From the NCBI RefSeq assembly GCF_943733665.1, contig NZ_OX030782.1, positions 826,001 to 890,000 of the forward strand: a DNA stretch of 64,000 nt. Reading direction: 5' to 3'. Source of the stretch: Aquimarina sp. Aq107 (GTDB lineage Bacteria > Bacteroidota > Bacteroidia > Flavobacteriales > Flavobacteriaceae). A program made the position numbers and the translations under genes. The notes below the pieces were generated by a model. The model worked only from the letters and a program-made list of their open reading frames with translations, searched no databases and had not been told where the DNA came from. Positions 43,075-53,122 of the stretch are shown one piece after another (position 1 is the first letter of the stretch; the number at the start of each line of letters is the position of its first letter).

Positions 43075-43953
43075 ATGAATAAAATAGATCACGAAGATTT
43101 TAAAGTTTCTCAACCGATAGAATTGTCAAAAATCTCTACAACTTATGACCTCGGAGAGAGTGAAAAAAAAATTGAAAAAGAACTAGAAAAGGTCAGAGAA
43201 AAATTAGGCAAATTTCAAGATACGATATATGCACATGATAAATATGCCATTTTAATTTGTTTACAAGGAATGGATACAGCTGGAAAGGACAGTCTTATCC
43301 GAGAAGTTTTTAAAGATTTTAATACGAGAGGAATCGTTGTACATAGTTTTAAAGTTCCTACGGAATTAGAACTTGGTCATGATTATTTATGGAGACATTA
43401 TATCGCATTGCCACAACGTGGAAGATTTTCTGTCTTTAATAGAACACATTATGAAAATGTTTTAGTGACTAGAGTACATCCACAATATATTATGGGCGAA
43501 AAACTACCGAATATTAATTCAGTAGAGGATATAAATGATGAGTTTTGGGAAAAGCGTTTTGAACAGATAAGGAATTTTGAAAAGCATATAGCAGATAACG
43601 GAACACTTGTATATAAGTTTTATCTTCATTTATCAAAGGAAGAGCAAAAAAACAGACTACTTCGTAGATTAGAAAAGAAAGAGAAAAACTGGAAATTTTC
43701 TTCAGGGGATCTTAAAGAAAGAAAACTTTGGGATGATTATCAATCTTGTTATCAAGATGCAATAAATAAAACATCTCTACCACATGCTCCTTGGTATGTA
43801 ATTCCTGCAGATGATAAACCTACTGCAAGATATATTGTGGCAAAAACATTGTATGATACCTTGATAAAATTTGATGACATAAGAGAACCAGAATTAGACG
43901 AAAAAACTAAGTCCAATATTGAACAATATAAGCAACAACTGGAAAACGAATAA
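43075..43953 (+). CDS. Polyphosphate kinase 2 family protein
   Basis: 292 residues. The PPK2 core has Walker A in LQGMDTAGKDS, the Walker B-like FNRTHYENVLVTRVHP and lid residues in FYLHLSKEEQKNRLLRRLE. PPK2 enzymes transfer phosphate between polyphosphate and nucleotides. The basic lid segment KKEKNWKFSSGDLKER is typical of the single-domain class. Direction and nucleotide preference (ADP or AMP) cannot be told from sequence by eye. The 238-base gap upstream shows nothing I can name. Confidence 0.9.
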   Translation: MNKIDHEDFKVSQPIELSKISTTYDLGESEKKIEKELEKVREKLGKFQDTIYAHDKYAILICLQGMDTAGKDSLIREVFKDFNTRGIVVHSFKVPTELELGHDYLWRHYIALPQRGRFSVFNRTHYENVLVTRVHPQYIMGEKLPNINSVEDINDEFWEKRFEQIRNFEKHIADNGTLVYKFYLHLSKEEQKNRLLRRLEKKEKNWKFSSGDLKERKLWDDYQSCYQDAINKTSLPHAPWYVIPADDKPTARYIVAKTLYDTLIKFDDIREPELDEKTKSNIEQYKQQLENE

Positions 43954-43995
43954 TAATACGATTACATTTAAAATAATATTATAAAAAATACATCT

Positions 43996-45384
43996 GTGAG
44001 AAATTTAGTCTTTATCCTTTTCATAACTTTTTCTTTTTCCTCTTATAGTCAAAAGGACAACAGAAAAGAAGATTCAATTGCAATTAAAAAATTTTATAAC
44101 GCTTCATTATTAGAGGGTAAAAGTTACACTTGGTTGGATTATTTATCCAATCAAATAGGTCCTAGATTGTCAGGATCTTTAAATGCTCAAAAAGCGGTAG
44201 AATGGACAGAGCAGGAACTTAAAGATGTAGGATTAGATAAAGTATGGTTGCAATCTGTAATGGTTCCTAAATGGACAAGAGGTGTTACTGAGTTTGCTTA
44301 TATAGAAACTGATCCTGGACAAACAACTAATGTTCCAATTTGTGCTCTTGGAGGTTCTGTTCCTACACCTATAGGTGGAGTTAAGGCTGAAATAGTTGAA
44401 GTAAAAGGTTTAGAGGATCTACGAAAACTTGGAACAGATAAGATAGAAGGAAAAATAGTATTTTTTAATCGTCCAATGCAAGCTGATTTAATAAATACCT
44501 TTGAGGCTTATGGTGGATGTGTGGATCAACGTTATTCTGGGGCTGCAGAAGCTGCTAAATTTGGAGCAGTTGGTGTGATTGTAAGGTCGATGAATTTGAG
44601 GTTAGATGATTTTCCGCATACAGGTACTATGAGTTATGGTAACCTCACTGATCTAGAAAAAATTCCGGCGGCTGCAATAAGTACAAACGGAGCAGAATTA
44701 TTACATTCTATGTTAGCACTAAATCCAAAAATTAAGTTCTTATTAAATATGAACTGTCGTAGTTGGAAAGATGTTGAATCATTTAATGTAATAGGAGAAA
44801 TTACAGGAAGTGAGTTTCCTAATGAATATATGATTGTAGGAGGACATTTGGATTCTTGGGATTTAGGTGATGGCTCACATGATGATGGAGCAGGAGTAGT
44901 ACAATCTATGGAAGTGCTCAGGTTGTTTAAAGAAACAGGATATAAACCCAAAAGATCTATTAGAGTAGTTTTATTTATGAATGAAGAAAATGGACTAAGA
45001 GGAGGAAAGAAATATGCTGCAGTAGCTAAAAATAAAGGGGAGAATCATGTATTTGCATTAGAAAGTGATGCCGGTGGTTTTACACCTAGAGGTTTTTCTT
45101 TTGACTGTAATAATGAAAATTTTGATCAGATTAAAAGTTGGAAACCTCTTTTTGAACCTTATTTGATTCATTATTTTGCTAAGGGTGGTAGTGGAGCAGA
45201 TATAGGTCCTTTAAAAAAGGATGGAATAGTATTGGCAGGACTTCGTCCAGATTCTCAACGGTATTTTGATTATCATCATGCTAAAAATGACACTTTTGAT
45301 GCTATTAATAAGCGTGAACTAGAATTAGGTGCCGCTACTATGACAAGTTTAGTATATCTTTTTGATAAATATGGAGTCAAGTAA
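43996..45384 (+). CDS. M28 family zinc peptidase with PA domain (carboxypeptidase Q-like)
   Basis: 462 residues from a GTG start; a signal peptide ends SSYSQ. A protease-associated insert (about 110-240) sits before the M28 catalytic part, which has GGHLDSWDLGDGSHDDGAG (zinc ligands His and Asp), NEENGLRGG (catalytic Glu) and ESDAGG. The C-terminal DYHHAKNDTFDAI supplies the last zinc ligand. Secreted M28 enzymes trim peptides. No terminator is obvious after it. Confidence 0.9.
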   Translation: MRNLVFILFITFSFSSYSQKDNRKEDSIAIKKFYNASLLEGKSYTWLDYLSNQIGPRLSGSLNAQKAVEWTEQELKDVGLDKVWLQSVMVPKWTRGVTEFAYIETDPGQTTNVPICALGGSVPTPIGGVKAEIVEVKGLEDLRKLGTDKIEGKIVFFNRPMQADLINTFEAYGGCVDQRYSGAAEAAKFGAVGVIVRSMNLRLDDFPHTGTMSYGNLTDLEKIPAAAISTNGAELLHSMLALNPKIKFLLNMNCRSWKDVESFNVIGEITGSEFPNEYMIVGGHLDSWDLGDGSHDDGAGVVQSMEVLRLFKETGYKPKRSIRVVLFMNEENGLRGGKKYAAVAKNKGENHVFALESDAGGFTPRGFSFDCNNENFDQIKSWKPLFEPYLIHYFAKGGSGADIGPLKKDGIVLAGLRPDSQRYFDYHHAKNDTFDAINKRELELGAATMTSLVYLFDKYGVK

Positions 45385-46219
45385 TTTTTAAAATTTTCTT
45401 TGGTAGATTATAGATGAAAAATCATTAAAAATACATTGATCTAGTCTGTTTTTTTTGGGGAATTTTACGCTTTTTGTCTGATATTGCGTAAAAACAGAAA
45501 AATCATGTAAGTTGTTTCTTGTTTAAGAATTTAACTTTTTTATGAAAATTTTTATAAGAAAAAACATTCAAAAATGATTTTTTGTTAATTTAGGCTATGG
45601 TTTTACCATTGAGAAAGTTTTCTTTTTTTGTAAATCGTCTTTTTTTTAATCTTTTTTTGTGTTCTTTTTTCTTAGCATCTTCTTAACAACGAAACTTTTT
45701 TCGTTTTTTAAGATTTAAGAAAAGTATTTTGATTCTTCCTTTACGCCCTAAAAACAGTAAGCTTGGAGATTAATGCTAGAAATTAACAAGTTTTTTCTAA
45801 AACTTGTTAAGACTTAGTAAAGGTGACTAGTGTTACTTTTTTACCTGAGAGTTGTCATAACTTTATTCAACGTTTCAAACGATATTTCAATAACAAATCT
45901 TAAAAGTAAGATCAAGATTTAATTAAAGAGCTTATCGATGAACGGACAAGTAAACGTAACAATCGTCATGTCAGGCATTTTCCCAATTTATGTTTGATAT
46001 GGTTTTAATGAAAATTAACTTAAAACTGTACTAACCTATGAACAAACCCAAAAATTACCAAATAGCATTGTCTTCTATGTTATTTTATTTAGAATTGAAT
46101 TTTTATCGTCATTCTAATTCAGTTTGCCTTAACTAATTATTTAGTAGGATACTAAAGAAAATACGTAACCAAAGCTTTCGAAGAAAGTTAGTTTTTAATA
46201 TCAGTGAATATCTCTATTT

Positions 46220-46245
46220 AAATAAATTGGTCAACCAATTTATTT
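46220..46245. promoter_or_regulatory. 26-base palindrome upstream of the GH9-GH48 cellulase gene
   Basis: Perfect 12-base arms AAATAAATTGGT (46220-46231) and ACCAATTTATTT (46234-46245) separated by CA. It is 155 bases before the start codon. A two-fold symmetric site of this size fits an operator for a dimeric regulator; it is not followed by a T run, so it is unlikely to be a terminator. Confidence 0.5.
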
Positions 46246-46303
46246 GACAAATTCTAAGAATATTAGAACGAATTCTCTTTAAATCAAATCAATTAATAAA
46301 TCC

Positions 46304-46340
46304 AAGTGTACGACTAGTCTTCATAAGACTACTTTCACTT
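46304..46340 (+). promoter_or_regulatory. Stem-loop in the leader of the GH9-GH48 gene
   Basis: TAGTCTT (46315-46321), CAT loop, AAGACTA (46325-46331), enclosed by AAGTG/CACTT arms. It ends 60 bases before the start codon. It could stabilise the mRNA 5' end or affect translation. Confidence 0.35.
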
Positions 46341-46399
46341 CTTTTTAATATCAAAATCAAAACAATTTTCAAAACACAATTCTTAAAACTACACTAACA

Positions 46400-49300
46400 A
46401 TGAGAAATTTAATCAAGATAAGTACTATCATAGTATTGTGCTTATTCTGTGCTAGATCATCAGCGCAGTTCAATTATGGAGAAGCTCTGCAAAAATCTTT
46501 GCTTTTCTATGAAACACAACAATCTGGAAAATTACCCGATTGGAACAGAATAAGTTGGCGATCCGATTCGGGAGTCAATGATGGAGCAGATGTAGGACTT
46601 GATCTTACAGGAGGATGGAATGATGCTGGAGATCATGTAAAATTTGGTTTTCCAATGGCTTTTTCTGTAACAGCTCTGAATTGGGGGTTCTTAGAATACA
46701 AAGATGGATATGATACAGCGAACCAGACTGAACATTTTAAAAGAAACATTAAATGGGTAACAGATTACTTTATTAAGTGTCATCCTTCACCTAATGTTTT
46801 TTATGCGCAGGTAGCGGATAGTAAATCACAAGACCATAATTTTTGGATGCCAGCGGAAATGGTTGATGTACATCCAATGTATGGACAACGAAAATCGTAT
46901 GCATTAACTACTAGTAATCCTGGTACAGATGTAGCTTGCGAAACAGCAGCTGCTCTTGCATCAGCGAGTATTATCTTTAAAGATAGTGATCCTGTTTACA
47001 GTGCTACGTTATTGAGTCATGCAATTGAGTTGTATGAATTCGGAGATAACCATAGAGGACTGTATACATCAGAAGGTAATATACCGGCTGTAGGAACGTA
47101 TACTTCAGGTAATTATCAAGATGAATTAACTTGGGGAGCACTTTGGCTATACAAAGCTACAGGCGATCAAAAATATTTGGATAAGGCTGAAGCAGAATAC
47201 GCACAACCAGACTTTTTATGGAGTCTTGTGTGGGAAGATAAGTCATATGGTAATATGGTTTTGTTATCAATTATCACAGGAAAAGAAGCATATAAAATTG
47301 ATGCCGAGCGTCATTTAGATTGGTGGCAAGAAGGAAACGGAGGAGTTAATTATTCTCCAGGAGGTCAAGCACATTTAACACAATGGGGATCTCTACGTCA
47401 TGCAATGAATGCATCTCTTACTGCACTTATTTATAGTGATAATGTAAATACGCCAAAAAGTACTCAGTATCGTAATTTTGCTATTAACCAGGTAAATTAT
47501 GCTTTAGGTGATAATCCTAATAACAGAAGTTTGGTAACAGGTTTTGGAGTAAATCCACCAACAAAACCTCATCATAGAGGGCAACATTCTAGTTGGTCTA
47601 GAAGTAGTGCAAACCCTGTAGAATCAAGACATACTATGTGGGGTGCATTAATGGGAGGTCCTTCTAAACCAGATGATTTCTTCATAGAAGATAGAGATGA
47701 CTTTCAGGCGAATGAAGTAGCTACAGATTACAACGCTTGTTATCAGGGAGTTTTAGCAAGAATGGTAATGGAATTTGGAGGTTCACCGCTTTCTAATTTT
47801 CCACAACCGGAGACTCCAGGATTAGAGTTTGCTAATGAGGTTAAACTAAATAATGATCAGTCAAAATTTACAGAAGTAGCAATATGGTTAAATAACCGTT
47901 CTGGATGGCCAGCTAGAGTACCAAATACACTAAAAGCTCGCTATTTTGTTGATATTTCAGAAGGTGTTGCTGCTGGATTTACTGCTAGTGATTACGAGCT
48001 TACTGCACGTGGAGCAGGAAACACAACCATTAATAGTTTACAGGAATGGGATGCTTCTAGCAATATCTATTATGCAGAAATAGAAGTTGATCAAGATAAT
48101 ATGCCTTTCCCTGGAGGCCAAGGTGAGTATAGAAGTGAAATACAACTAAGAGTTTCATTACCTACTAGTGCTCCAGAATCGGCTTGGGATGCATCTAATG
48201 ATTTTTCGTATCAAGGATTAACTAGTGGATTACAAATTTCAGATAATGTACCAATTTATGCAGATGGAATATTGGTAGGAGGGCGAGAGCCTAACGGTGG
48301 TGAAATACCGACAGCATCTTTTACTGCTACTCCAGAATCAGGAACTGCTCCGTTAGAGGTTTCATTTGATGCTTCAGCTTCGTCTGATCCTAATGGAGAT
48401 TCATTGAATTATAATTGGGATTTTGGTAATGGTCAGACATCTTCTGTTGTAGATCCATTGATTACATATACAGAAATAGGATCTTATTTAGTAACTCTTA
48501 CTGTAAATGATGGAACTAATACTTCTTCAGAATTTACACGAACAATTACCGTACTTGATGGAAACATAGCACCTATAGCTGATTTTTCTGCAACACCTAC
48601 CACAGGTGTAGCTCCGGTAACAGTTAATTTTGATGCATCAGCTTCATCTGATGAAAATGATGATTCATTGACATATGTATGGGATTTTGGTGATGGAGAA
48701 TCAGGATCTGGAGTAACAATTACCCATGAATATACTGCAATAGGTGAATATGATGCTCAACTTACAGTAAGTGATGGTAGTAAAGAAGATATAAAGACAA
48801 TAACAATTACAGTGACAGATGGAAGCCCAGTTGCGGCTTTTACTGTAAGTACAGATTCAGGAGTTGCACCTTTAGATGTTGCTTTTGACGCTTCAGGATC
48901 TGCAGATCCAACAGGAGGAAATCTTACATATAACTGGGATTTAGGGAATGGTCAAACTGCTTCTGCAGTAACCACTTCCGCTACATATACAGATGTAGGA
49001 GAAGTGATTGTAACACTTACAGTTACAAATGCTTCAGGAGATACAGATACAGCAACAAAAACTATTACTATTACTGATGGTAGTGTAAGCTGTACTTTTG
49101 ATACTCCAATACCTAATGGATTGCCTTCTATTAACGAAGAGTTTCAGAATATTTTTGTTTTAGGCGATGGAGGACCAAATTTGGATAATGTTGCTAAGTT
49201 TAATATTAACTGGAGTTTGGAAAACAATGGATTATATCAATTTTCTATGAATACCAATAATGGTACTCCTAATTGGTGGAATGATTTTTTACCAAACGTT

Positions 49301-52300
49301 ACTCAAAACTTCAATTCTTCTCAACCAGAAATTACAATTACAGGTTCTGGTTTTGTAGGGCTTGATGGCTCATATTATGTAACAATCAATGAGGGTAATT
49401 TTGTTTTAGTTTCTAAGACTGGTGGATTTACTATTTATTTTAGTACTTCTACAACTGCACCAGATTGTGATGGGGGAATATCGAATCCGATTATAACAGA
49501 TGGAGGAAGTATTACTGGAGGCCCATTTGTGTTTACTGTAGGAGATGGTGTTGTTGATAATGTATCAGGAATTACTTTAACTGGGAACATTGGGGCTAAT
49601 TCTCAATGGGTAGTAACAGATGATCAGAATGTAATTCTTGGATTACCAGGAAACATCGAAGATGTTGATTTTGATGGAGCAGGAACAGGAACTTGTTTAA
49701 TCTGGCATTTAAGTTATGAAGATGGTTTGCAAGGTTTAGAAGCAAATAATAATGTTTCAGCATTGGTAGGAGATTTTGATTTTTCTAACTCAATTGATGT
49801 AGTAAGAAATCCGGTAGATCAACCAGGAACTAATGGAGGTGTTATATCGGGAGGACCGTTCACGTTTACTGTTGGAGATGGTATCGCAGACAATGTTTCT
49901 GGAATTACTTTAACAGGAAATACAGGTGTTAATTCCCAGTGGGTAGTAACAGATGATCAGAATGTAATTCTTGGATTACCAGGTAACATCGAAGATGTTG
50001 ATTTTGATGGGGCAGGAACAGGAACTTGTTTAATCTGGCATTTGAGTTATGAAGACGGTTTACAAGGTTTAGAGGCAAATAATAATGTTTCGGATTTAGT
50101 GGGAGATTTTGATTTCTCTAATTCTATAGCTGTTATCCGAAATCCAGTTACTATAGGTGGTGATTGTACCTTTGATACACCAATTGTATCAGCATTACCA
50201 TCTATTGATAATAGATATACTAACGTATTTGTATTAGGTGATGGAGGTCCAGATCCTAGTAATATCAGAGAGTTTTCTATTAATTGGAATCTAGAAAATA
50301 ACGGATTGTATCAATTCGCATTAAATACAAATAATGGTACTCCTGATTGGTATGTAGATCTTAGTGGAAATCTAACTCATAATTTTAATTCTCCTCAACC
50401 AGAAGCTATTTTAACAGGGACTCAGGTCAGTGGTTTAGATGGTGATTATTGGGTGAATGTAGATGGAGATAATTTTGTAATGGTTTCTAAAAATAGTGGA
50501 TTCACACTTTATTTCAGTTTAACTGCTACATCACCTGATTGTGGTGATACTGGAGGAGGAAATACAGATCCTGTGGCAGATATTTCTGCAACACCTATTT
50601 CTGGAGAAGCTCCACTTTTAGTAACATTTGATGCAGTTGCTTCTACCGATGCGGATGGAGATGCATTAAGTTATGCGTGGGACTTTGGAGATGGGAATAC
50701 AGCTAATGGAGTGACTGTAGAAAATACATTTACTACTATAGGAGATTATTCCGTAACACTAATTGTGGATGATGGTAACGGAGGTACAGATCAGGCAGTA
50801 ATAACGATTACGGTAACTGATGGTGATATTATCATTAACCCTCCTACCGGAGAAAATGCATATATCGATCGTTTTATTGAAATGAGAAATGAGTTCTATG
50901 ATCCGGCAAATGGATATTTTAGTGCAGATGGTTCTCCGCATCATTCAGTGGAAACATTAATTGTAGAAGCACCTGATTATGGTCATGAGTCTACTAGTGA
51001 ATTATACTCATACTGGCTATGGCTAGAGGTTATGAACGGTAGAATTACACAAGATTGGGCTCCTTTAAATAACGTTTGGAATAAAATAGAAGAATTTATA
51101 ATTCCTACTACAGCGGATCAGCCTAGTAATGGAGCTTATAATGCTTCATCTCCAGCAGCGTTCGCAAGTGAATTTCCATTGCCGAGTGATTATCCGGCAC
51201 CACTTAATTTTAGTGCTCCGGTTGGATCAGATCCAGTTTCACCAGATTTAACTGCAACATATGGTGCTGATATTTATCAGATGCATTGGTTATTAGATAA
51301 TGATAATTTTTATGGATATGGAAACAGAGGTGATGGCGTAAGTACACCATCATATATAAATACTTTCCAAAGAGGAGAACAGGAATCAGTTTATGAAACT
51401 GTACCTCACCCATCTTGGGAGAGTTTCGACTGGGGAGGAACCAATGGATATCTTCCACTATTTATTGAAGATCAAAATTATGCACAACAATGGAGATATA
51501 CAAGTGCTCCGGATGCAGATGCAAGAGCAGTTCAAGCAATGTATTGGGCTCAAGTGTATGCAAAAGAACAAGGTGCAAGTTTAGGAAGTTTAGATTTAGA
51601 TAAAGCATCTAAAATGGGAGATTTCCTTAGGCTATCAATGTTTGATAAGTATTTTAAACCCATGGGAGTACAAAGTGCGACCAGTGGAGCGGGATCTGGA
51701 TATGACAGTGCACATTACTTAATGTCGTGGTACATGTCTTGGGGTGGTTCGGCAGATCCTGCTTCGCAATGGGCCTTTAGAATAAGTTCTAGTCATTGCC
51801 ACTTCGGATATCAGAATCCTATGGCGGCTTATGCTTTAACACAGGTAGATGAGCTGAAACCAATATCTCAGAATGGAGAAAGAGATTGGACTGAAAGTTT
51901 AAAAAGACAAATGGAATTTTATACTTGGCTACAGTCTAAAGAAGGTGCTATTGCTGGTGGAGCTACTAATAGTTGGAATGGAGATTATAGTCCATATCCT
52001 GCTGGTAAATCTACATTCTACGATATGGCTTTTGATACTGATCCTGTATATCATGATCCAGGAAGTGGAACTTGGTTCGGATGGCAAGCTTGGTCTATGG
52101 AGAGAGTTGCAGAGTATTACTATATCACAAACGATCCAATGGCAAAATCTCTAATGGATAAATGGGCAACATGGGTTAAAAGTGAAGTAAAACTTATCGG
52201 AACAGATGATTTCGAAATACCTGCTACTTTAGAGTGGACTGGTGAACCAGATACTTGGAATCCAGATAGTCCTGGAAGTAATGATAACCTTAGTGTTGTA

Positions 52301-53020
52301 GTTACAGATTATGGTAAAGATTTAGGTGTGGCAGCTTCTATGGCAAAGGCACTTATTTATTATGCAGCAGCAACCCAAAAGCATGCTACTTTAGATACAG
52401 AATCTCGTGATTTAGCTAAAGAAGTATTAGATAGAATGTGGAATACGTATAGAGATGATAAAGGGGTTTCTTCTCCAGAAGATAGAGGAGATTTTGCAAG
52501 AATCTTTGAGGAAGAAGTATATATTCCTAATGGATTTAGTGGAACAATGCCTAATGGAGATCAGATTAAACCTGGAGTTACATTCCTAGATATAAGATCA
52601 GATTATAAAAATGATCCAGATTTTGATAGATTAGAAGCAGCATACAATGCTGGAGAGGAATATACACAACGTTATCATAGAAGTTGGGCTCAGATAGAAG
52701 TAGCGTTAGCTAATGCAGAATTTGGATTCTTTTTTGGAGATCAAGAACCAGGAGTTAAAGCTCCAGAAAAAGAACTTACCGTAAGTGCTACACCAAATCC
52801 TGCTTCGGATTATATTACACTTTCTACTAATTTTGATATGACAAATGTTAGAATTAGAGTGATAGATATTGCTGGTAATGTGATCAGAACAGAATCTATG
52901 AAAAATGAACAAAAGTCTACTAGACTTTCTGTTAATGGATTACCTTCTGGAATGTATATTTTAGAAATATATGATATAACTACTGGAGATAAATTCAGAA
53001 ATAAAATTATTAAAAACTAA
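46400..53020 (+). CDS. Giant bifunctional cellulase GH9-CBM3c / GH48 with T9SS sorting tail
   Basis: 2206 residues. Signal peptide 1-22. GH9 about 24-468: D75 and D78 in WNDAGDHVKF, PHHRGQHSS, acid E439 in ANEVATDYNA. CBM3c about 475-631 (PGGQGEYRSE, YQGLTSGLQ, IPVYADG-like end). PKD domains at about 637-722, 724-806, 809-895. Unassigned Cys-bounded module at 898-1023; two near-identical 111-residue repeats at 1035-1253; the same module again at 1256-1381; PKD about 1391-1475. GH48 about 1487-2118 (HSVETLIVEAPDYGHESTSE). T9SS type A tail about 2125-2206. GH9-CBM3c is a processive endoglucanase type and GH48 a reducing-end cellobiohydrolase type, so one chain should attack crystalline cellulose by two modes. 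The plan recalls CelA of Caldicellulosiruptor, with PKD and new modules in place of CBM3b domains. Confidence 0.95.
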   Translation: MRNLIKISTIIVLCLFCARSSAQFNYGEALQKSLLFYETQQSGKLPDWNRISWRSDSGVNDGADVGLDLTGGWNDAGDHVKFGFPMAFSVTALNWGFLEYKDGYDTANQTEHFKRNIKWVTDYFIKCHPSPNVFYAQVADSKSQDHNFWMPAEMVDVHPMYGQRKSYALTTSNPGTDVACETAAALASASIIFKDSDPVYSATLLSHAIELYEFGDNHRGLYTSEGNIPAVGTYTSGNYQDELTWGALWLYKATGDQKYLDKAEAEYAQPDFLWSLVWEDKSYGNMVLLSIITGKEAYKIDAERHLDWWQEGNGGVNYSPGGQAHLTQWGSLRHAMNASLTALIYSDNVNTPKSTQYRNFAINQVNYALGDNPNNRSLVTGFGVNPPTKPHHRGQHSSWSRSSANPVESRHTMWGALMGGPSKPDDFFIEDRDDFQANEVATDYNACYQGVLARMVMEFGGSPLSNFPQPETPGLEFANEVKLNNDQSKFTEVAIWLNNRSGWPARVPNTLKARYFVDISEGVAAGFTASDYELTARGAGNTTINSLQEWDASSNIYYAEIEVDQDNMPFPGGQGEYRSEIQLRVSLPTSAPESAWDASNDFSYQGLTSGLQISDNVPIYADGILVGGREPNGGEIPTASFTATPESGTAPLEVSFDASASSDPNGDSLNYNWDFGNGQTSSVVDPLITYTEIGSYLVTLTVNDGTNTSSEFTRTITVLDGNIAPIADFSATPTTGVAPVTVNFDASASSDENDDSLTYVWDFGDGESGSGVTITHEYTAIGEYDAQLTVSDGSKEDIKTITITVTDGSPVAAFTVSTDSGVAPLDVAFDASGSADPTGGNLTYNWDLGNGQTASAVTTSATYTDVGEVIVTLTVTNASGDTDTATKTITITDGSVSCTFDTPIPNGLPSINEEFQNIFVLGDGGPNLDNVAKFNINWSLENNGLYQFSMNTNNGTPNWWNDFLPNVTQNFNSSQPEITITGSGFVGLDGSYYVTINEGNFVLVSKTGGFTIYFSTSTTAPDCDGGISNPIITDGGSITGGPFVFTVGDGVVDNVSGITLTGNIGANSQWVVTDDQNVILGLPGNIEDVDFDGAGTGTCLIWHLSYEDGLQGLEANNNVSALVGDFDFSNSIDVVRNPVDQPGTNGGVISGGPFTFTVGDGIADNVSGITLTGNTGVNSQWVVTDDQNVILGLPGNIEDVDFDGAGTGTCLIWHLSYEDGLQGLEANNNVSDLVGDFDFSNSIAVIRNPVTIGGDCTFDTPIVSALPSIDNRYTNVFVLGDGGPDPSNIREFSINWNLENNGLYQFALNTNNGTPDWYVDLSGNLTHNFNSPQPEAILTGTQVSGLDGDYWVNVDGDNFVMVSKNSGFTLYFSLTATSPDCGDTGGGNTDPVADISATPISGEAPLLVTFDAVASTDADGDALSYAWDFGDGNTANGVTVENTFTTIGDYSVTLIVDDGNGGTDQAVITITVTDGDIIINPPTGENAYIDRFIEMRNEFYDPANGYFSADGSPHHSVETLIVEAPDYGHESTSELYSYWLWLEVMNGRITQDWAPLNNVWNKIEEFIIPTTADQPSNGAYNASSPAAFASEFPLPSDYPAPLNFSAPVGSDPVSPDLTATYGADIYQMHWLLDNDNFYGYGNRGDGVSTPSYINTFQRGEQESVYETVPHPSWESFDWGGTNGYLPLFIEDQNYAQQWRYTSAPDADARAVQAMYWAQVYAKEQGASLGSLDLDKASKMGDFLRLSMFDKYFKPMGVQSATSGAGSGYDSAHYLMSWYMSWGGSADPASQWAFRISSSHCHFGYQNPMAAYALTQVDELKPISQNGERDWTESLKRQMEFYTWLQSKEGAIAGGATNSWNGDYSPYPAGKSTFYDMAFDTDPVYHDPGSGTWFGWQAWSMERVAEYYYITNDPMAKSLMDKWATWVKSEVKLIGTDDFEIPATLEWTGEPDTWNPDSPGSNDNLSVVVTDYGKDLGVAASMAKALIYYAAATQKHATLDTESRDLAKEVLDRMWNTYRDDKGVSSPEDRGDFARIFEEEVYIPNGFSGTMPNGDQIKPGVTFLDIRSDYKNDPDFDRLEAAYNAGEEYTQRYHRSWAQIEVALANAEFGFFFGDQEPGVKAPEKELTVSATPNPASDYITLSTNFDMTNVRIRVIDIAGNVIRTESMKNEQKSTRLSVNGLPSGMYILEIYDITTGDKFRNKIIKN
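49502..50158 (+). repeat. Two near-identical tandem repeats of 333 bases within the cellulase gene
   Basis: Copy A starts at 49502 and copy B at 49835, period 333 bases (111 codons). A stretch of about 150 bases beginning TGGGTAGTAACAGATGATCA (49607 and 49940) is almost identical at the nucleotide level, including synonymous positions, which points to recent duplication or gene conversion. The encoded unit contains SQWVVTDDQNVILGLPGNIE and TCLIWHLSYEDGLQGL, a repeat seen in other large Bacteroidetes surface proteins. Confidence 0.9.
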
Positions 53021-53032
53021 TTTTAAAAAATA

Positions 53033-53068
53033 GAGAGAGGTTGTACAACCTCTCTCTTACTTTTTTTA
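53033..53068 (+). terminator. Terminator after the GH9-GH48 gene
   Basis: GAGAGAGGTTGT (53033-53044) is directly followed by its complement ACAACCTCTCTC (53045-53056), then a T-rich tail. It is 12 bases after the stop codon. Confidence 0.85.
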
Positions 53069-53122
53069 TTCTTTTTTAAGTCTGAATATATAGACATCTT
53101 CTTAAAAGTATAAATGAACAAA

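Larger units (their letters stand above)
45385..46399. other. 1-kb AT-rich intergenic region upstream of the GH9-GH48 gene
   Basis: No coding frame of convincing quality is present. The region is extremely AT-rich, with long T runs at 45640-45680. It contains a 26-base palindrome at 46220 and a hairpin at 46304, both close to the large cellulase gene. Its length suggests a long regulated leader or promoter region for that gene. I see no clear -7 box. Confidence 0.6.

Noticed and set aside
46038..46136. Short frame of 32 codons in the 1-kb gap before the cellulase gene
   Set aside because: It has no signal peptide, no promoter box and no recognisable features; the region is so AT-rich that such frames are expected by chance.
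49502..50158. Tandem repeat as an insertion element
   Set aside because: It is in frame, has a 111-codon period and no terminal inverted repeats or transposase; it is an internal domain duplication.
50759..52912. Open frames on both strands inside the GH48 region
   Set aside because: The GH48 reading frame is continuous with clear family motifs; the other frames are shadows without domains.
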